Source of the DNA: Bacillus tequilensis KCTC 13622 | GTDB lineage: Bacteria > Bacillota > Bacilli > Bacillales > Bacillaceae | Length of the DNA stretch: 64,000 nucleotides | Direction of reading: 5' to 3' | NCBI RefSeq assembly: GCF_000507145.1 | Contig: NZ_AYTO01000028.1 | Coordinates: 62,001-126,000 of the forward strand | Shown: positions 18,244 to 26,641 of the stretch, piece after piece | Numbering within the stretch: the first letter of the stretch is position 1 | How the letters are laid out: every line of letters starts with the position of its first letter | Position numbers and translations under genes: made by a program | Notes under the pieces: generated by a model | Database searches by the model: none | What the model was told of the DNA's origin: nothing | What the model saw: only the letters and a program-made list of their open reading frames with translations

Positions 18244-19731
18244 TTAATAATAACCGATAATTCCTTCATATATAGCTTGAGCTGCTTTTTCTTGGTACAA
18301 AGCACTCTTTAATTTACTTGCGTCGTTCGCATTTGAAATGAACGCCAGCTCCGCTAAACTGCTCGGCATCGTTGATTCTCTAATCACATGGAAATTGCCG
18401 ATTCTCACGCCGCGGTTTTGTGTGTTGAGCGCTTTGTAGAGCCTATTTTGAATTTCAGTCGCAAGCCGTTTGCTGTTTTCAGACTCATACTTTGTATAAT
18501 AGTATGTTTCAGTACCGGTTGCAGCAGGGCTCGCTGAATTGGAGTGAATACTTACAAATAGGTTCGCATTATTGCTTTTAGCTTTGGCAACCCGTTCAGA
18601 AAGCTCTAAGAATACATCTGTAGATCTCGCCATAATCGGGATTGCTCCGCCTTTAGAGAGTTTGCTGTTTACAAGCTTAGCAACGGCAAGGTTAACGTCT
18701 TTCTCCTTTAAACTATTACCGATCGCTCCGCTGTCATAACCCCCGTGTCCGGCATCCACAAATACTTTTTTGCCTACAATGACATTTTTCAGCTGGTTTA
18801 CGACATTGGTAGTAACTGAAATTGTTCCTCCAAGTACAGTGAATGTGTTCTTGCTGTTTGATCCGATGACGGTTCTTGTCGCAGTAGGCAGTGAACCGGC
18901 ATCAGTAAATAGCATTGGGCGATTTTGTTTTGCCGCCAGCACGGATCCCGCTAAAGCATCGGCATATTGATAGCCATTGCTGACAAATGCGGCTTTTGAT
19001 GATGAATAATACTTCTTCGCGATATTTGCTGCCACTTCAAAACGGCTGTTTCCGCCGATTCTTGTTGGCGAAGGAAGCTGGCTGTAAACACTTTTAGAGA
19101 CACTGATTTCTCCTCCAACCACAATAGTGGATGCTGTTCCTTTGCTGCTCATCGCATTTTTCGTTGGTGCAGGAATGGAGCTTGCAGTCGTCAGAAGAAT
19201 TGGTATACCGTTACGTGCAGCATAAGAACCGATTGCTAAACTGTCAGCATACGCCGTTCCATTTGCGATGACCGCTTTTGAATTCGAAGACAATTTTTTA
19301 GAAATATTTTGGGCAACTTCATAGCGGCTTCTTCCGCCGATCCGTTCCACATTGGAAATACCCAATTTTTTAATGTCACTTACAACGTTGTTAGAAACAC
19401 TGATCGTTCCGCCAATGACGATGACCTTGCTCGGTTTAAGCTGGCTGATTCTGTCTTTCGTCGGTGCAGTCAGTTTAGATGATTCCGTCAATAGAATCGG
19501 GGCATTGTATTTATAAGCCAGAGGAGCAGCAGTTAATACATCGGCATATGCTGTTCCGTTTGCCACAACAACCGTGCCCGCACTGCTCCAGCCTTGTTTT
19601 GAAACATTCACAGCAACCTCATATCTGCTTGCTCCATCCAGCCTTGTAACAGAGTTGGCAGCAAATGCATTTGGTACAAATAGCACGACTCCTAATATCA
19701 GCATCGGTATGCTTTTAAGAAAGATCTGCAA
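18244..19731 (-). CDS. lytC: LytC, N-acetylmuramoyl-L-alanine amidase (CWB2 repeats)
   Basis: Major autolysin. It cleaves the bond between muramic acid and L-alanine. About 495 residues: signal peptide (about 1-24, ending ...NAFA|A), three CWB2 wall-binding repeats (about 28-310) and a C-terminal amidase_3 domain (about 320-495). Zinc-site motifs are VDAGHGGYDSGAIG, the Glu of LKEKDVNLA and SIHSNSA, with the catalytic Glu in SSLAELAFISN. The frame extends to ATG 19764, but GGAGGG lies inside that extension. TTG 19731 is correctly spaced and begins the signal peptide, so I take it as start. The sequence is clearly more diverged from remembered 168 LytC than neighbouring proteins are. It is third in lytABC under sigma-D control. 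Confidence 0.93.
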   Translation of the reverse strand: MQIFLKSIPMLILGVVLFVPNAFAANSVTRLDGASRYEVAVNVSKQGWSSAGTVVVANGTAYADVLTAAPLAYKYNAPILLTESSKLTAPTKDRISQLKPSKVIVIGGTISVSNNVVSDIKKLGISNVERIGGRSRYEVAQNISKKLSSNSKAVIANGTAYADSLAIGSYAARNGIPILLTTASSIPAPTKNAMSSKGTASTIVVGGEISVSKSVYSQLPSPTRIGGNSRFEVAANIAKKYYSSSKAAFVSNGYQYADALAGSVLAAKQNRPMLFTDAGSLPTATRTVIGSNSKNTFTVLGGTISVTTNVVNQLKNVIVGKKVFVDAGHGGYDSGAIGNSLKEKDVNLAVAKLVNSKLSKGGAIPIMARSTDVFLELSERVAKAKSNNANLFVSIHSNSASPAATGTETYYYTKYESENSKRLATEIQNRLYKALNTQNRGVRIGNFHVIRESTMPSSLAELAFISNANDASKLKSALYQEKAAQAIYEGIIGYY

Positions 19732-19744
19732 AGGTAGTCCCTCC

Positions 19745-19820
19745 AAAGATTGATAATAATTCATACATCAAATAACGAACGAAGGAGGCATATCGCCTCC
19801 CTGGACTTCTATCAATCTTT
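19745..19820 (-). other. Inverted-repeat structure in the lytB-lytC junction
   Basis: On the minus transcript an 11-base perfect stem is possible. One arm (19820-19810) starts in the lytB stop codon, and the other (19755-19745) ends directly against the lytC Shine-Dalgarno. Inside the loop is a second hairpin, GGAGGC/GCCTCC (19800-19795 and 19789-19784). There is no T run, so it is not a standard terminator. It could tune lytC translation or mRNA stability. Confidence 0.5.
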
Positions 19821-21973
19821 TAATAGCTTGATAGAATCGCTCCCGGATAGTAAAAATTTAAGATCGTCGTATAGGATTGTCCGGCAGCAGCTCGGGCATT
19901 CGCTCCGTACTGGCTCATGCCTATGCCGTGTCCGTATCCTTTACCGCTGATAATAAAACCGCTTGTATTGCTTGAGACAGAAGCGTATGTACTCTTCATA
20001 TTTGAAGCGCCAAGCATTGTTCTCAGCTGTGTTGTCGGTACAGAAATTGTTGCTGTTTTTTCACTCAGGCTGCCATTGGAAAGAATGTAGCCATTTGATT
20101 TTTCCTTCGCGAAATATGAGAATGTGACACTTGCTGTTTTCGGCCGCTGACCGGCTGTTTTCTCCGTGCTGAATTTCACACTGGATATTTTCGTGATTTT
20201 GATAGACTCGGCACTGCTGTATTTATTTTTAATAAACCAGCTTTTTAAACCGCTCAAATATGCTGAGTTTGTTTCATTTTTAGAGCTCCACCAAGATTTA
20301 GGGCTTTTCAGACTCAGACTGCTTTTATCAAGCTGGGTTTTATTTAAAGACAGGGACCAGCTTCTTTGCGGGTCGTACGTATCTTTTTGGGCTTTTAAAT
20401 AAGGAACCTGGCTGCTCCACACTTCGTTGCTTGCTTCCGTGTAGCCGCCGTTACTTGAGGAATATGTAGCTGAAATCAAATCGCCATTGTATTTCAATAC
20501 TTTTCCTTTTGTAGCTTCTACCACTTCAGAAGTTTTCGAATTCCAGTCATAGCCGCCATATACCTGAAAAGCGGTGGTGTCTTGTACTACTTTCCCAGCT
20601 GATCTGATGGAATAAGTTCTGGCAGCGACAGCTTGAGCTTTTAGCGCTTCCTTCTCCCAGCTCGCCGGCATCTCATGAGGAACAACACCCTTTAAATAAT
20701 CTTCAAAAGGGATATCCACATTGGTTGGACGAACATATTTGCCTGACTCAATCGCAAAATTCATGTTTCCGAGATATGACGTTCCATTCAGACTGATAGA
20801 ATTTGTAGCGGCATATTTTTTAGGATTTGCTGTAAAAGAAGTCCCAAGCGTCTTGATGGCAGTGCTGTTTTTATAAAGCACCAGGTTTCCGCCGGATAAC
20901 TTTACCGTATAGCCGGTTCCTGCAAAAGTATCTGCCAGTTTGTTCTTCAGCGTATCACTGATGGAGATGCTTCCTCCAAGCAGAGCAAATGACTGAGCTC
21001 CTTTTGACGCCACTACATTAGCAACTGGTGACGGCAGGCTGCCGGATTCAACCAGCAGTAAAGGGCTCCCCTGCTTCGCCGCAAGCACAGACCCCGTCAA
21101 TGCGTCCGCAAATGTTTGGCCGTTTGACATGAATACCTTTGTCGCTTTCATATTTAATTCTTTTACGATATTGGCAGATACCTCATACCGGGAAACCCCG
21201 CCAATCCGTTTCACAGTCGCCTGTTTTTTTAATTTGGCTTCCACGCCAGTGCTGACACTCAACGGACCGCCGACGATTGTAACCTTGCTCGGAATTTTGT
21301 AATCGCTGCGGATGTTGTTGTCTCCCGCAAGTAAAATCGGATAACCGTTCATTGCAGCATATGGCGCGATTGACAAGGCATCTGTAAAGACCATGCCTGT
21401 TGCCACTACTGCTTGGCTGTAATTCCCCATTCGATTGGCTATGTTTTTAGAAACCTCGTAACGGGTAGCCCCGCCAATCCGGTCGATAGAACCATATTTT
21501 TTTAATGTGTTTTCTACATTTTTAGAAACACTGATTGTCCCGCCAATGATGAGAATATTGTCAGGATTTAGTTTTGCAATTTCGCTTTCTGTTTTGAGTG
21601 TTAATGAATCTGCATCCGTTAACAAGATTGGTGCATCGTATTTTTTGGCAAGCGGTGTTGCTGAGAGTGCATCGGCAAAAGCGTCTCGATTGACAATGAC
21701 CACAGTCGTTGGGTTTGTCCATCCGGCTGAAGCGACATTATTGGCAACATCAAAACGAGTTGCTCCCCCATATCGCTCTGTATCCGCAATTCTTGAACCG
21801 GGAATTTCATAGCCGCCTGTGATATCGACATCCAAGCTTGATTTGCTGCCTACATAATTACTCAGCTTAACCGAAATGGTTTTGTCAGCGGCTTTCGCAG
21901 ACTGCGTAAACACCGGGCACGCGAGAGCCGCTGCGGTGACTGACGATAGAAGCAAGAGCTTCATTTTTTTCAA
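19820..21973 (-). CDS. lytB: LytB, amidase enhancer (SpoIID domain, CWB2 repeats)
   Basis: A 717-residue secreted modifier protein that stimulates LytC. It has a signal peptide (about 1-28, ...QSAKAA), three CWB2 repeats (about 45-350; RIGGATRYEV- and GGTISVS-type motifs recur) and a C-terminal SpoIID/LytB domain. That domain holds the conserved IPFEDYLKGVVPHEMP, LKAQAVAARTYSI and GYGHGIGMSQYGA. The start is TTG 21973 with AGGGGG upstream. It follows lytA by 27 bases and precedes lytC. SpoIID relatives are lytic transglycosylases, and the catalytic Glu of PHEMP is present, so weak glycan-cleaving activity is possible. Confidence 0.93.
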   Translation of the reverse strand: MKKMKLLLLSSVTAAALACPVFTQSAKAADKTISVKLSNYVGSKSSLDVDITGGYEIPGSRIADTERYGGATRFDVANNVASAGWTNPTTVVIVNRDAFADALSATPLAKKYDAPILLTDADSLTLKTESEIAKLNPDNILIIGGTISVSKNVENTLKKYGSIDRIGGATRYEVSKNIANRMGNYSQAVVATGMVFTDALSIAPYAAMNGYPILLAGDNNIRSDYKIPSKVTIVGGPLSVSTGVEAKLKKQATVKRIGGVSRYEVSANIVKELNMKATKVFMSNGQTFADALTGSVLAAKQGSPLLLVESGSLPSPVANVVASKGAQSFALLGGSISISDTLKNKLADTFAGTGYTVKLSGGNLVLYKNSTAIKTLGTSFTANPKKYAATNSISLNGTSYLGNMNFAIESGKYVRPTNVDIPFEDYLKGVVPHEMPASWEKEALKAQAVAARTYSIRSAGKVVQDTTAFQVYGGYDWNSKTSEVVEATKGKVLKYNGDLISATYSSSNGGYTEASNEVWSSQVPYLKAQKDTYDPQRSWSLSLNKTQLDKSSLSLKSPKSWWSSKNETNSAYLSGLKSWFIKNKYSSAESIKITKISSVKFSTEKTAGQRPKTASVTFSYFAKEKSNGYILSNGSLSEKTATISVPTTQLRTMLGASNMKSTYASVSSNTSGFIISGKGYGHGIGMSQYGANARAAAGQSYTTILNFYYPGAILSSY

Positions 21974-22000
21974 AACATAGAACCCCCTAAGAAGTTTTTA

Positions 22001-22324
22001 TTACTTTGTCTCAAGATCCTTAAGCGTTAAGGCGCCATTTGAATCTTTTGTATATTTGACAACCACTTTTTGGCCTTCTGAAATACTGTTCATTTTGTCC
22101 TGAAGGTCTGAACCAACCTGAATCGAAGTCTCTTTTCCGTCAATAGTGACTGCAATCGTATGGCTGTCCGCCAAACCGGCAAATGTGCCTTCCTTCGTTA
22201 CAGTCTCTTCAGCCGCCGCATCCTGGCTTTCTGAATTTGTTTTTGAACCTGATGAGTTCTCAGCTGTGCCGCACGCAGATAAAAGAAGCAGCATTGAGAA
22301 CATTAAAATAGCAAGTTTTTTCAT
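22001..22324 (-). CDS. lytA: LytA, lipoprotein of the lytABC operon
   Basis: A 107-residue small lipoprotein. A typical signal with lipobox LLSAC places the lipidated Cys at residue 18, followed by an acidic, Ser/Glu-rich linker and a short beta-rich domain (about 45-107). In strain 168 LytA is thought to assist export or activity of LytB and LytC, and deletion has mild effects. It is first gene of the operon behind a sigma-D promoter and divergent from lytR. Confidence 0.9.
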   Translation of the reverse strand: MKKLAILMFSMLLLLSACGTAENSSGSKTNSESQDAAAEETVTKEGTFAGLADSHTIAVTIDGKETSIQVGSDLQDKMNSISEGQKVVVKYTKDSNGALTLKDLETK

Positions 22325-22348
22325 TCCTATATTTCACCTCTCCCCTTT

Positions 22349-22374
22349 TTATCGACAATTTTAAGCTTATTTTA
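22349..22374 (-). promoter_or_regulatory. Sigma-D promoter of lytABC
   Basis: Minus strand TAAA (22374-22371), 14-base spacer, GTCGATAA (22356-22349), close to the sigma-D consensus TAAA-N14/16-GCCGATAT. It couples the autolysin operon to motility gene expression. Confidence 0.75.
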
Positions 22375-22423
22375 AGATTTCTTTCAAAACAACGAAAAAT
22401 TTTTGCGGATTTTCTTAAAATAC

Positions 22424-22449
22424 CGAAACATTTGTTACAAGCAGCCGTC
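22424..22449 (+). promoter_or_regulatory. ECF-sigma-type promoter of lytR (tagU)
   Basis: CGAAAC at 22424-22429, 16-base spacer, CGTC at 22446-22449. This is the sigma-M/sigma-X pattern. The same elements with the same spacer stand before tagT at 56294-56319. Confidence 0.6.
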
Positions 22450-22476
22450 TATTGTAAAGAATCAGACAAATTTTAG

Positions 22477-22505
22477 TTGTTTTCAATTATTAAGAAACTT
22501 ATAAT
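22477..22505 (+). promoter_or_regulatory. Sigma-A promoter of lytR (tagU)
   Basis: TTGTTT (22477-22482), 17-base spacer, perfect TATAAT (22500-22505), 32 bases before the ATG. Confidence 0.65.
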
Positions 22506-22537
22506 CGTACTAGATTACAAAAAAGCGAGGACTTATT

Positions 22538-23458
22538 ATGAGAGCTGAAAAAAGAAAGAAAAAAAGAAAGGTATTACTTGTCATTTTAGCCATCGTGGCT
22601 GTATTTGTACTCGGAACAGGCGGCTATGCATACTACTTATGGCATAAAGCAGCTTCAACCGTGGCAAGTATTCATGAAAATATTGATAAATCGAAAAAGA
22701 GGGATACAGAGGTCAGCATCAATAAAAAAGATCCATTTTCCGTCTTAATCATGGGTGTTGATGAACGTGATGGCGATAAAGGCCGTGCCGACACGCTCAT
22801 ATACATGACCGTTAATCCAAAAACGAATACAACTGACATGGTCAGCATCCCGCGTGACACATATACAAAAATTATCGGGAAAGGCACAACGGATAAAATT
22901 AACCATTCATACGCATTCGGCGGTACGCAGATGGCAGTTGACACGGTTGAGAACTTCCTCGATGTTCCGGTTGATTATTTTGTAAAAGTAAACATGGAAA
23001 GCTTTAGAGACGTTGTTGATACACTTGGCGGCGTCACAGTAAACAGCACATTCGCGTTCAGCTATGACGGTTACTCGTTCGGCAAAGGAGAAATCACGCT
23101 CACCGGTAAAGGAGCACTCGCCTATACCCGGATGAGAAAAGAAGATCCGAGAGGCGATTTCGGACGCCAGGACCGCCAGCGCCAAGTGATCGAAGGAATC
23201 ATTAATAAAGGCGCAAATATTTCTTCCATCACGAAATTCGGAGATATGTTTAAAGTCGTTGAAAATAATGTGAAAACGAACTTGACCTTTGATGACATGT
23301 GGGATATTCAATCCGATTACAAAGGCGCGCGTAAACATATTAAACAGCACGAACTGAAAGGCACAGGCACAAAAATCAACGGAATTTACTACTACCAAGC
23401 TGATGAAAATGCCCTTTCCGATATCACAAAAGAGCTGAAGGACAGCCTTGAAAATTAA
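22538..23458 (+). CDS. lytR: LytR (TagU), LCP family teichoic acid ligase
   Basis: A 306-residue LCP protein. It has a basic N-terminus, one membrane helix (about 14-33) and an extracellular LCP domain with SIPRDTYT, GGTQMAVDTVENFLD and YTRMRKEDPRGDFGRQDRQ. It attaches teichoic acid to peptidoglycan and was first named as an attenuator of lytABC expression because of its divergent location. It has no low-complexity tail, unlike TagV. Two promoters are visible: an ECF type and a sigma-A type. It ends at a long bidirectional terminator, convergent with mnaA. Confidence 0.95.
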   Translation: MRAEKRKKKRKVLLVILAIVAVFVLGTGGYAYYLWHKAASTVASIHENIDKSKKRDTEVSINKKDPFSVLIMGVDERDGDKGRADTLIYMTVNPKTNTTDMVSIPRDTYTKIIGKGTTDKINHSYAFGGTQMAVDTVENFLDVPVDYFVKVNMESFRDVVDTLGGVTVNSTFAFSYDGYSFGKGEITLTGKGALAYTRMRKEDPRGDFGRQDRQRQVIEGIINKGANISSITKFGDMFKVVENNVKTNLTFDDMWDIQSDYKGARKHIKQHELKGTGTKINGIYYYQADENALSDITKELKDSLEN

Positions 23459-23461
23459 AAC

Positions 23462-23498
23462 AAAAAGAAGCTTCGCACAGTGTGCGAAGCTTCTTTTT
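23462..23498. terminator. Bidirectional terminator between lytR and mnaA
   Basis: Near-perfect 18-base stem: 23462-23479 is complementary to 23481-23498. The core is GAAGCTTCGCACA with A and T flanks on both sides, so it serves both convergent genes. Confidence 0.92.
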
Positions 23499-24640
23499 TA
23501 TTTGCCTGTAAATGAATCCGGATGTTCTTTCCGATATCCGTAATGATACAGCAATTCTTCTACAATACGGCGGGAGGCCTCTCCATCGCCATAAGGATTA
23601 GAAGCGTGGGACATTTTTTTGTACTCATCATCAGCAGTTAACAGCTGTTTTGTCAGCTGATAAATGGTTTCCTCATCCGTCCCCGCAAGTTTCAGCGTTC
23701 CCGCTTCCACTCCTTCAGGGCGTTCCGTCGTATCGCGCAGCACAAGTACCGGTTTCCCGAGAGATGGCGCTTCCTCCTGAACACCGCCCGAATCGGTCAA
23801 AATGAAATGCGATTTTGCTGCAAAGTTATGGAAATCAATGACTTCTAAAGGGTCAATCAGATGCACTCTGTCGGAATCGCCAAAATGCTTCTGAGCCGCT
23901 TCCCGGACAACAGGATTAAGATGCACAGGGTAAACGACTTGTACATCGTTAAACTCCTCAACAATTCTGCGGATGGCCTTGAACATGTTTTCCATTGGTT
24001 CACCCAAATTTTCCCGGCGGTGAGCGGTCAAGAGAATCATTTTGTCCTTACCCACCTGGTCGAGTACAGGATGTGAATAGCCGTCCCTCACCGTTGTGCG
24101 GAGCGCGTCAATCGCTGTATTTCCCGTTACAAAAATAGAGTCGGCCTTTTTATTTTCTTTTAATAAATTGTCTTTCGCCTGGCCTGTCGGGGCAAAATGC
24201 AAATCAGCAATCGCTCCTGTCATCTGGCGATTGAGCTCTTCAGGAAACGGGGAATACTTATTTCCTGTACGGAGCCCAGCCTCCACATGGCCGACGGCAA
24301 TTTGATGATAAAAAGCGGCTAGACTTCCGGCAAACGTCGTTGTCGTATCACCATGGACCAGCACAATGTCGGGTTTGATATCTTTAAACAGCTCATCCAA
24401 TTTCACAAGTGCGTTGGACGTAATCTCTGCCAGTGTCTGCCGCTCCTTCATAATGTTCAAATCGAAGTCAGGCTTGATGTGAAATGCTTCTAACACTTGA
24501 TCGAGCATTTGTCTGTGCTGTGCAGTGACCGTTACGTATGAATCTATTTCAGGATATTTTTTCAATTCAAGCACGAGAGGTGCCATCTTGATCGCTTCAG
24601 GCCTTGTCCCGAAGACAGTCATGACTTTTAGTTTTTTCAT
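23498..24640 (-). CDS. mnaA: MnaA (YvyH), UDP-GlcNAc 2-epimerase
   Basis: A 380-residue non-hydrolysing epimerase that makes UDP-ManNAc, donor for TarA in the WTA linkage unit. It has the N-terminal FGTRPEAIKMAP, then HGDTTTT, the VEAGLRTGNKYSPFPEE region, TAHRRENLGEP and the C-terminal LTDSGGVQEEAPSLGKPVLVLRDTTERPE. The ATG at 24640 has AGGTG at proper spacing. The GTG at 24649 lies inside that Shine-Dalgarno. It is the last gene of a four-gene operon with three glycosyltransferase-type genes, an arrangement that links precursor supply to teichoic acid decoration. Confidence 0.96.
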   Translation of the reverse strand: MKKLKVMTVFGTRPEAIKMAPLVLELKKYPEIDSYVTVTAQHRQMLDQVLEAFHIKPDFDLNIMKERQTLAEITSNALVKLDELFKDIKPDIVLVHGDTTTTFAGSLAAFYHQIAVGHVEAGLRTGNKYSPFPEELNRQMTGAIADLHFAPTGQAKDNLLKENKKADSIFVTGNTAIDALRTTVRDGYSHPVLDQVGKDKMILLTAHRRENLGEPMENMFKAIRRIVEEFNDVQVVYPVHLNPVVREAAQKHFGDSDRVHLIDPLEVIDFHNFAAKSHFILTDSGGVQEEAPSLGKPVLVLRDTTERPEGVEAGTLKLAGTDEETIYQLTKQLLTADDEYKKMSHASNPYGDGEASRRIVEELLYHYGYRKEHPDSFTGK

Positions 24641-24662
24641 ATTTGTCACCTGGTTTCTTTGT

Positions 24663-26567
24663 TTAACGGGCTGTGAGATAGAATTTTGATTGGTCTGATT
24701 GTATAAATAGGTCTACTTTCTTCTTTATTTTAAAGCACCACAGCTTTTTTTCAATATTTTTACTGCAAAAGTACACGCTGGCATCCTTTTTAGGAACCAA
24801 TGTCGTTTTATATGAATTGATGGATAAAACGATATTGGTGTTTTGTAAATGAGCCGGGGCAAACTTTTGTTCAACTAAATTCCGGTCAACCTGAATCACT
24901 GTCCCATCAGCAGAACTGATTTGATTTTTTATTGGGATTAAAAACTCTTGATTATTGCATTCCAGCAATAATAAGGATTGTTTCGGGAAAAACAACTGGC
25001 TTCCAGGAAATACAAACGTTAAATCCGACTCATCATGTTTAACTTCCACTTTCAACACTTCCTGCTTTCTTATATCCACAGACAGATTATCATATGTTTT
25101 CGTAAAGTACGGCCTTGCGCTAAAAGCATATTCCCCATTATTCCCAATAAATTTAGCTTGTTTCGAATACGGATACTTATCTCTGCTGTTGCCTATCCGG
25201 ACGCGTTTTTTATACCCGTCTATCTCCGATTCAATAAAGAAGTCCCAAACGCCAATATCTTCTTCATGTATAGCCAAATCAGTAAACTTCGTGAGAAATT
25301 CAAATTTGCCGCACTCAGAATACACCGGAGGAATGATTATTTCGGTTTTTCTCTCACGGTGCACCCAAATGCCTGACAAAGTTTGCATAGCTTGATGCTC
25401 TGGTTGTAAAGCCGTGTGGGTAACTGACCCTTTTAATGAAAAAGTATTGTTCTTCATTTGAAAATTGCTCACGTAATGACTGATTTTGTTTCTGTCATCA
25501 ACAATCCGTTCATTCTCTGCCAAATGATATGAGATAAGGCTGGGATAGTTTGCTATGATATGACCATTTTTAACTGACGTATATTGGGCCATATTTTCTT
25601 TATCAGCTTCAAACTGCTTTAAGCCCTTTAGGTCATTCTGACGTACAAAATATAATTTTAGCCTCGTATGAGAATGAACAAGCTTGTCAATTTCCCGCGG
25701 AATATGTTGTTCAACAAAATGATGCAGCTCCGTCATCCATGTTTGCTGTTCCCGTTCCTCCTCGATCGTTACGGTAAAATCCGTTGTTCTGGAAAAGTCA
25801 AAATGCCGATTTAAAAACTTCGCCATAAACTTCATTTTGTTGGTATGAGAAAGACGGCTCTCACGAATCATATCTATGATTACCTTCATTGCTCCGTAGT
25901 AGCTTTTGGGCGCAACGTACGCAAACGTCATATGCTCGCCGTCATGCTGTACAGCATAGTAATAATCATAATCGGCCAAGACAGAAATTTTTTCCGCTTC
26001 TAAATAAGCCTTCATGACAAACACCTGATCCTCTGTGGCCTGTATATTAGAAGGGAAATAAATATCATGCTTTCTAAGCAGTGACACTTTAAAAAGTTTT
26101 GTCGGGCCAATTGAATAGACAAGCGGAGATTTCACAAGGTCCGCCTCAGGCTTTGTTTCTTTAAAAATAGCTTGCGGGACCGCTCTGCCGTTTACGCCGA
26201 CCATTTTACCAAGCACAATATCTGAATCATGCTGTTGTGCAAATTGATACATTCTCTCAAACGCTTCAATTCCTACATAATCATCGGAATCAATAAAAAA
26301 GATGTATTCACCGCTCGCAGCACGTATCGCTTGGTTTCTTGGCTCTCCCGGTCCTCCCGAATTTTTTTTCCGTTCTATAACCGTTATATTAGAATACTGT
26401 TCACTGTACTTTTTTAATATTGAAACCGTGCCATCCTGAGAACAATCATCTACACAAATAATTTCATATTCATGATTCGGCATGGTTTGTTGAATCAGAC
26501 TATCCAGGCAGCGAGAGATAAAATGTTCTGAGTTGTATGTGGGTACTGCCGCAGTAATTTTCAACAT
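24663..26567 (-). CDS. TarS-like GT2 glycosyltransferase with C-terminal beta domains (copy 2)
   Basis: About 634 residues from ATG 26567, which has GAGG just upstream. A longer frame to 26603 lacks a ribosome site. It is a full-length paralogue of the 16131-18035 protein and of S. aureus TarS. The GT-A domain has VPTYNSEHF, NSGGPGEPRNQA, D93-S-D95-D96, ATEDQVFVMKAYL with candidate catalytic Glu179-Asp180, and DGEHMTFAY. The tail carries GVWDFFIESEIDGYKKRVRIGN and further beta-rich sequence. It probably glycosylates ribitol units of WTA on the cytoplasmic side. It is a candidate TarQ, sharing an operon with mnaA and TarM-like genes. The product sugar cannot be read from sequence; GtaB nearby favours glucose. 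Confidence 0.82.
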   Translation of the reverse strand: MLKITAAVPTYNSEHFISRCLDSLIQQTMPNHEYEIICVDDCSQDGTVSILKKYSEQYSNITVIERKKNSGGPGEPRNQAIRAASGEYIFFIDSDDYVGIEAFERMYQFAQQHDSDIVLGKMVGVNGRAVPQAIFKETKPEADLVKSPLVYSIGPTKLFKVSLLRKHDIYFPSNIQATEDQVFVMKAYLEAEKISVLADYDYYYAVQHDGEHMTFAYVAPKSYYGAMKVIIDMIRESRLSHTNKMKFMAKFLNRHFDFSRTTDFTVTIEEEREQQTWMTELHHFVEQHIPREIDKLVHSHTRLKLYFVRQNDLKGLKQFEADKENMAQYTSVKNGHIIANYPSLISYHLAENERIVDDRNKISHYVSNFQMKNNTFSLKGSVTHTALQPEHQAMQTLSGIWVHRERKTEIIIPPVYSECGKFEFLTKFTDLAIHEEDIGVWDFFIESEIDGYKKRVRIGNSRDKYPYSKQAKFIGNNGEYAFSARPYFTKTYDNLSVDIRKQEVLKVEVKHDESDLTFVFPGSQLFFPKQSLLLLECNNQEFLIPIKNQISSADGTVIQVDRNLVEQKFAPAHLQNTNIVLSINSYKTTLVPKKDASVYFCSKNIEKKLWCFKIKKKVDLFIQSDQSKFYLTAR

Positions 26568-26641
26568 GACACCTCTATCCTTATCCGCTTCTATTTCATT
26601 CACAAAAGCTCATATAATGAACAAAATGGTATAGAAATGCA

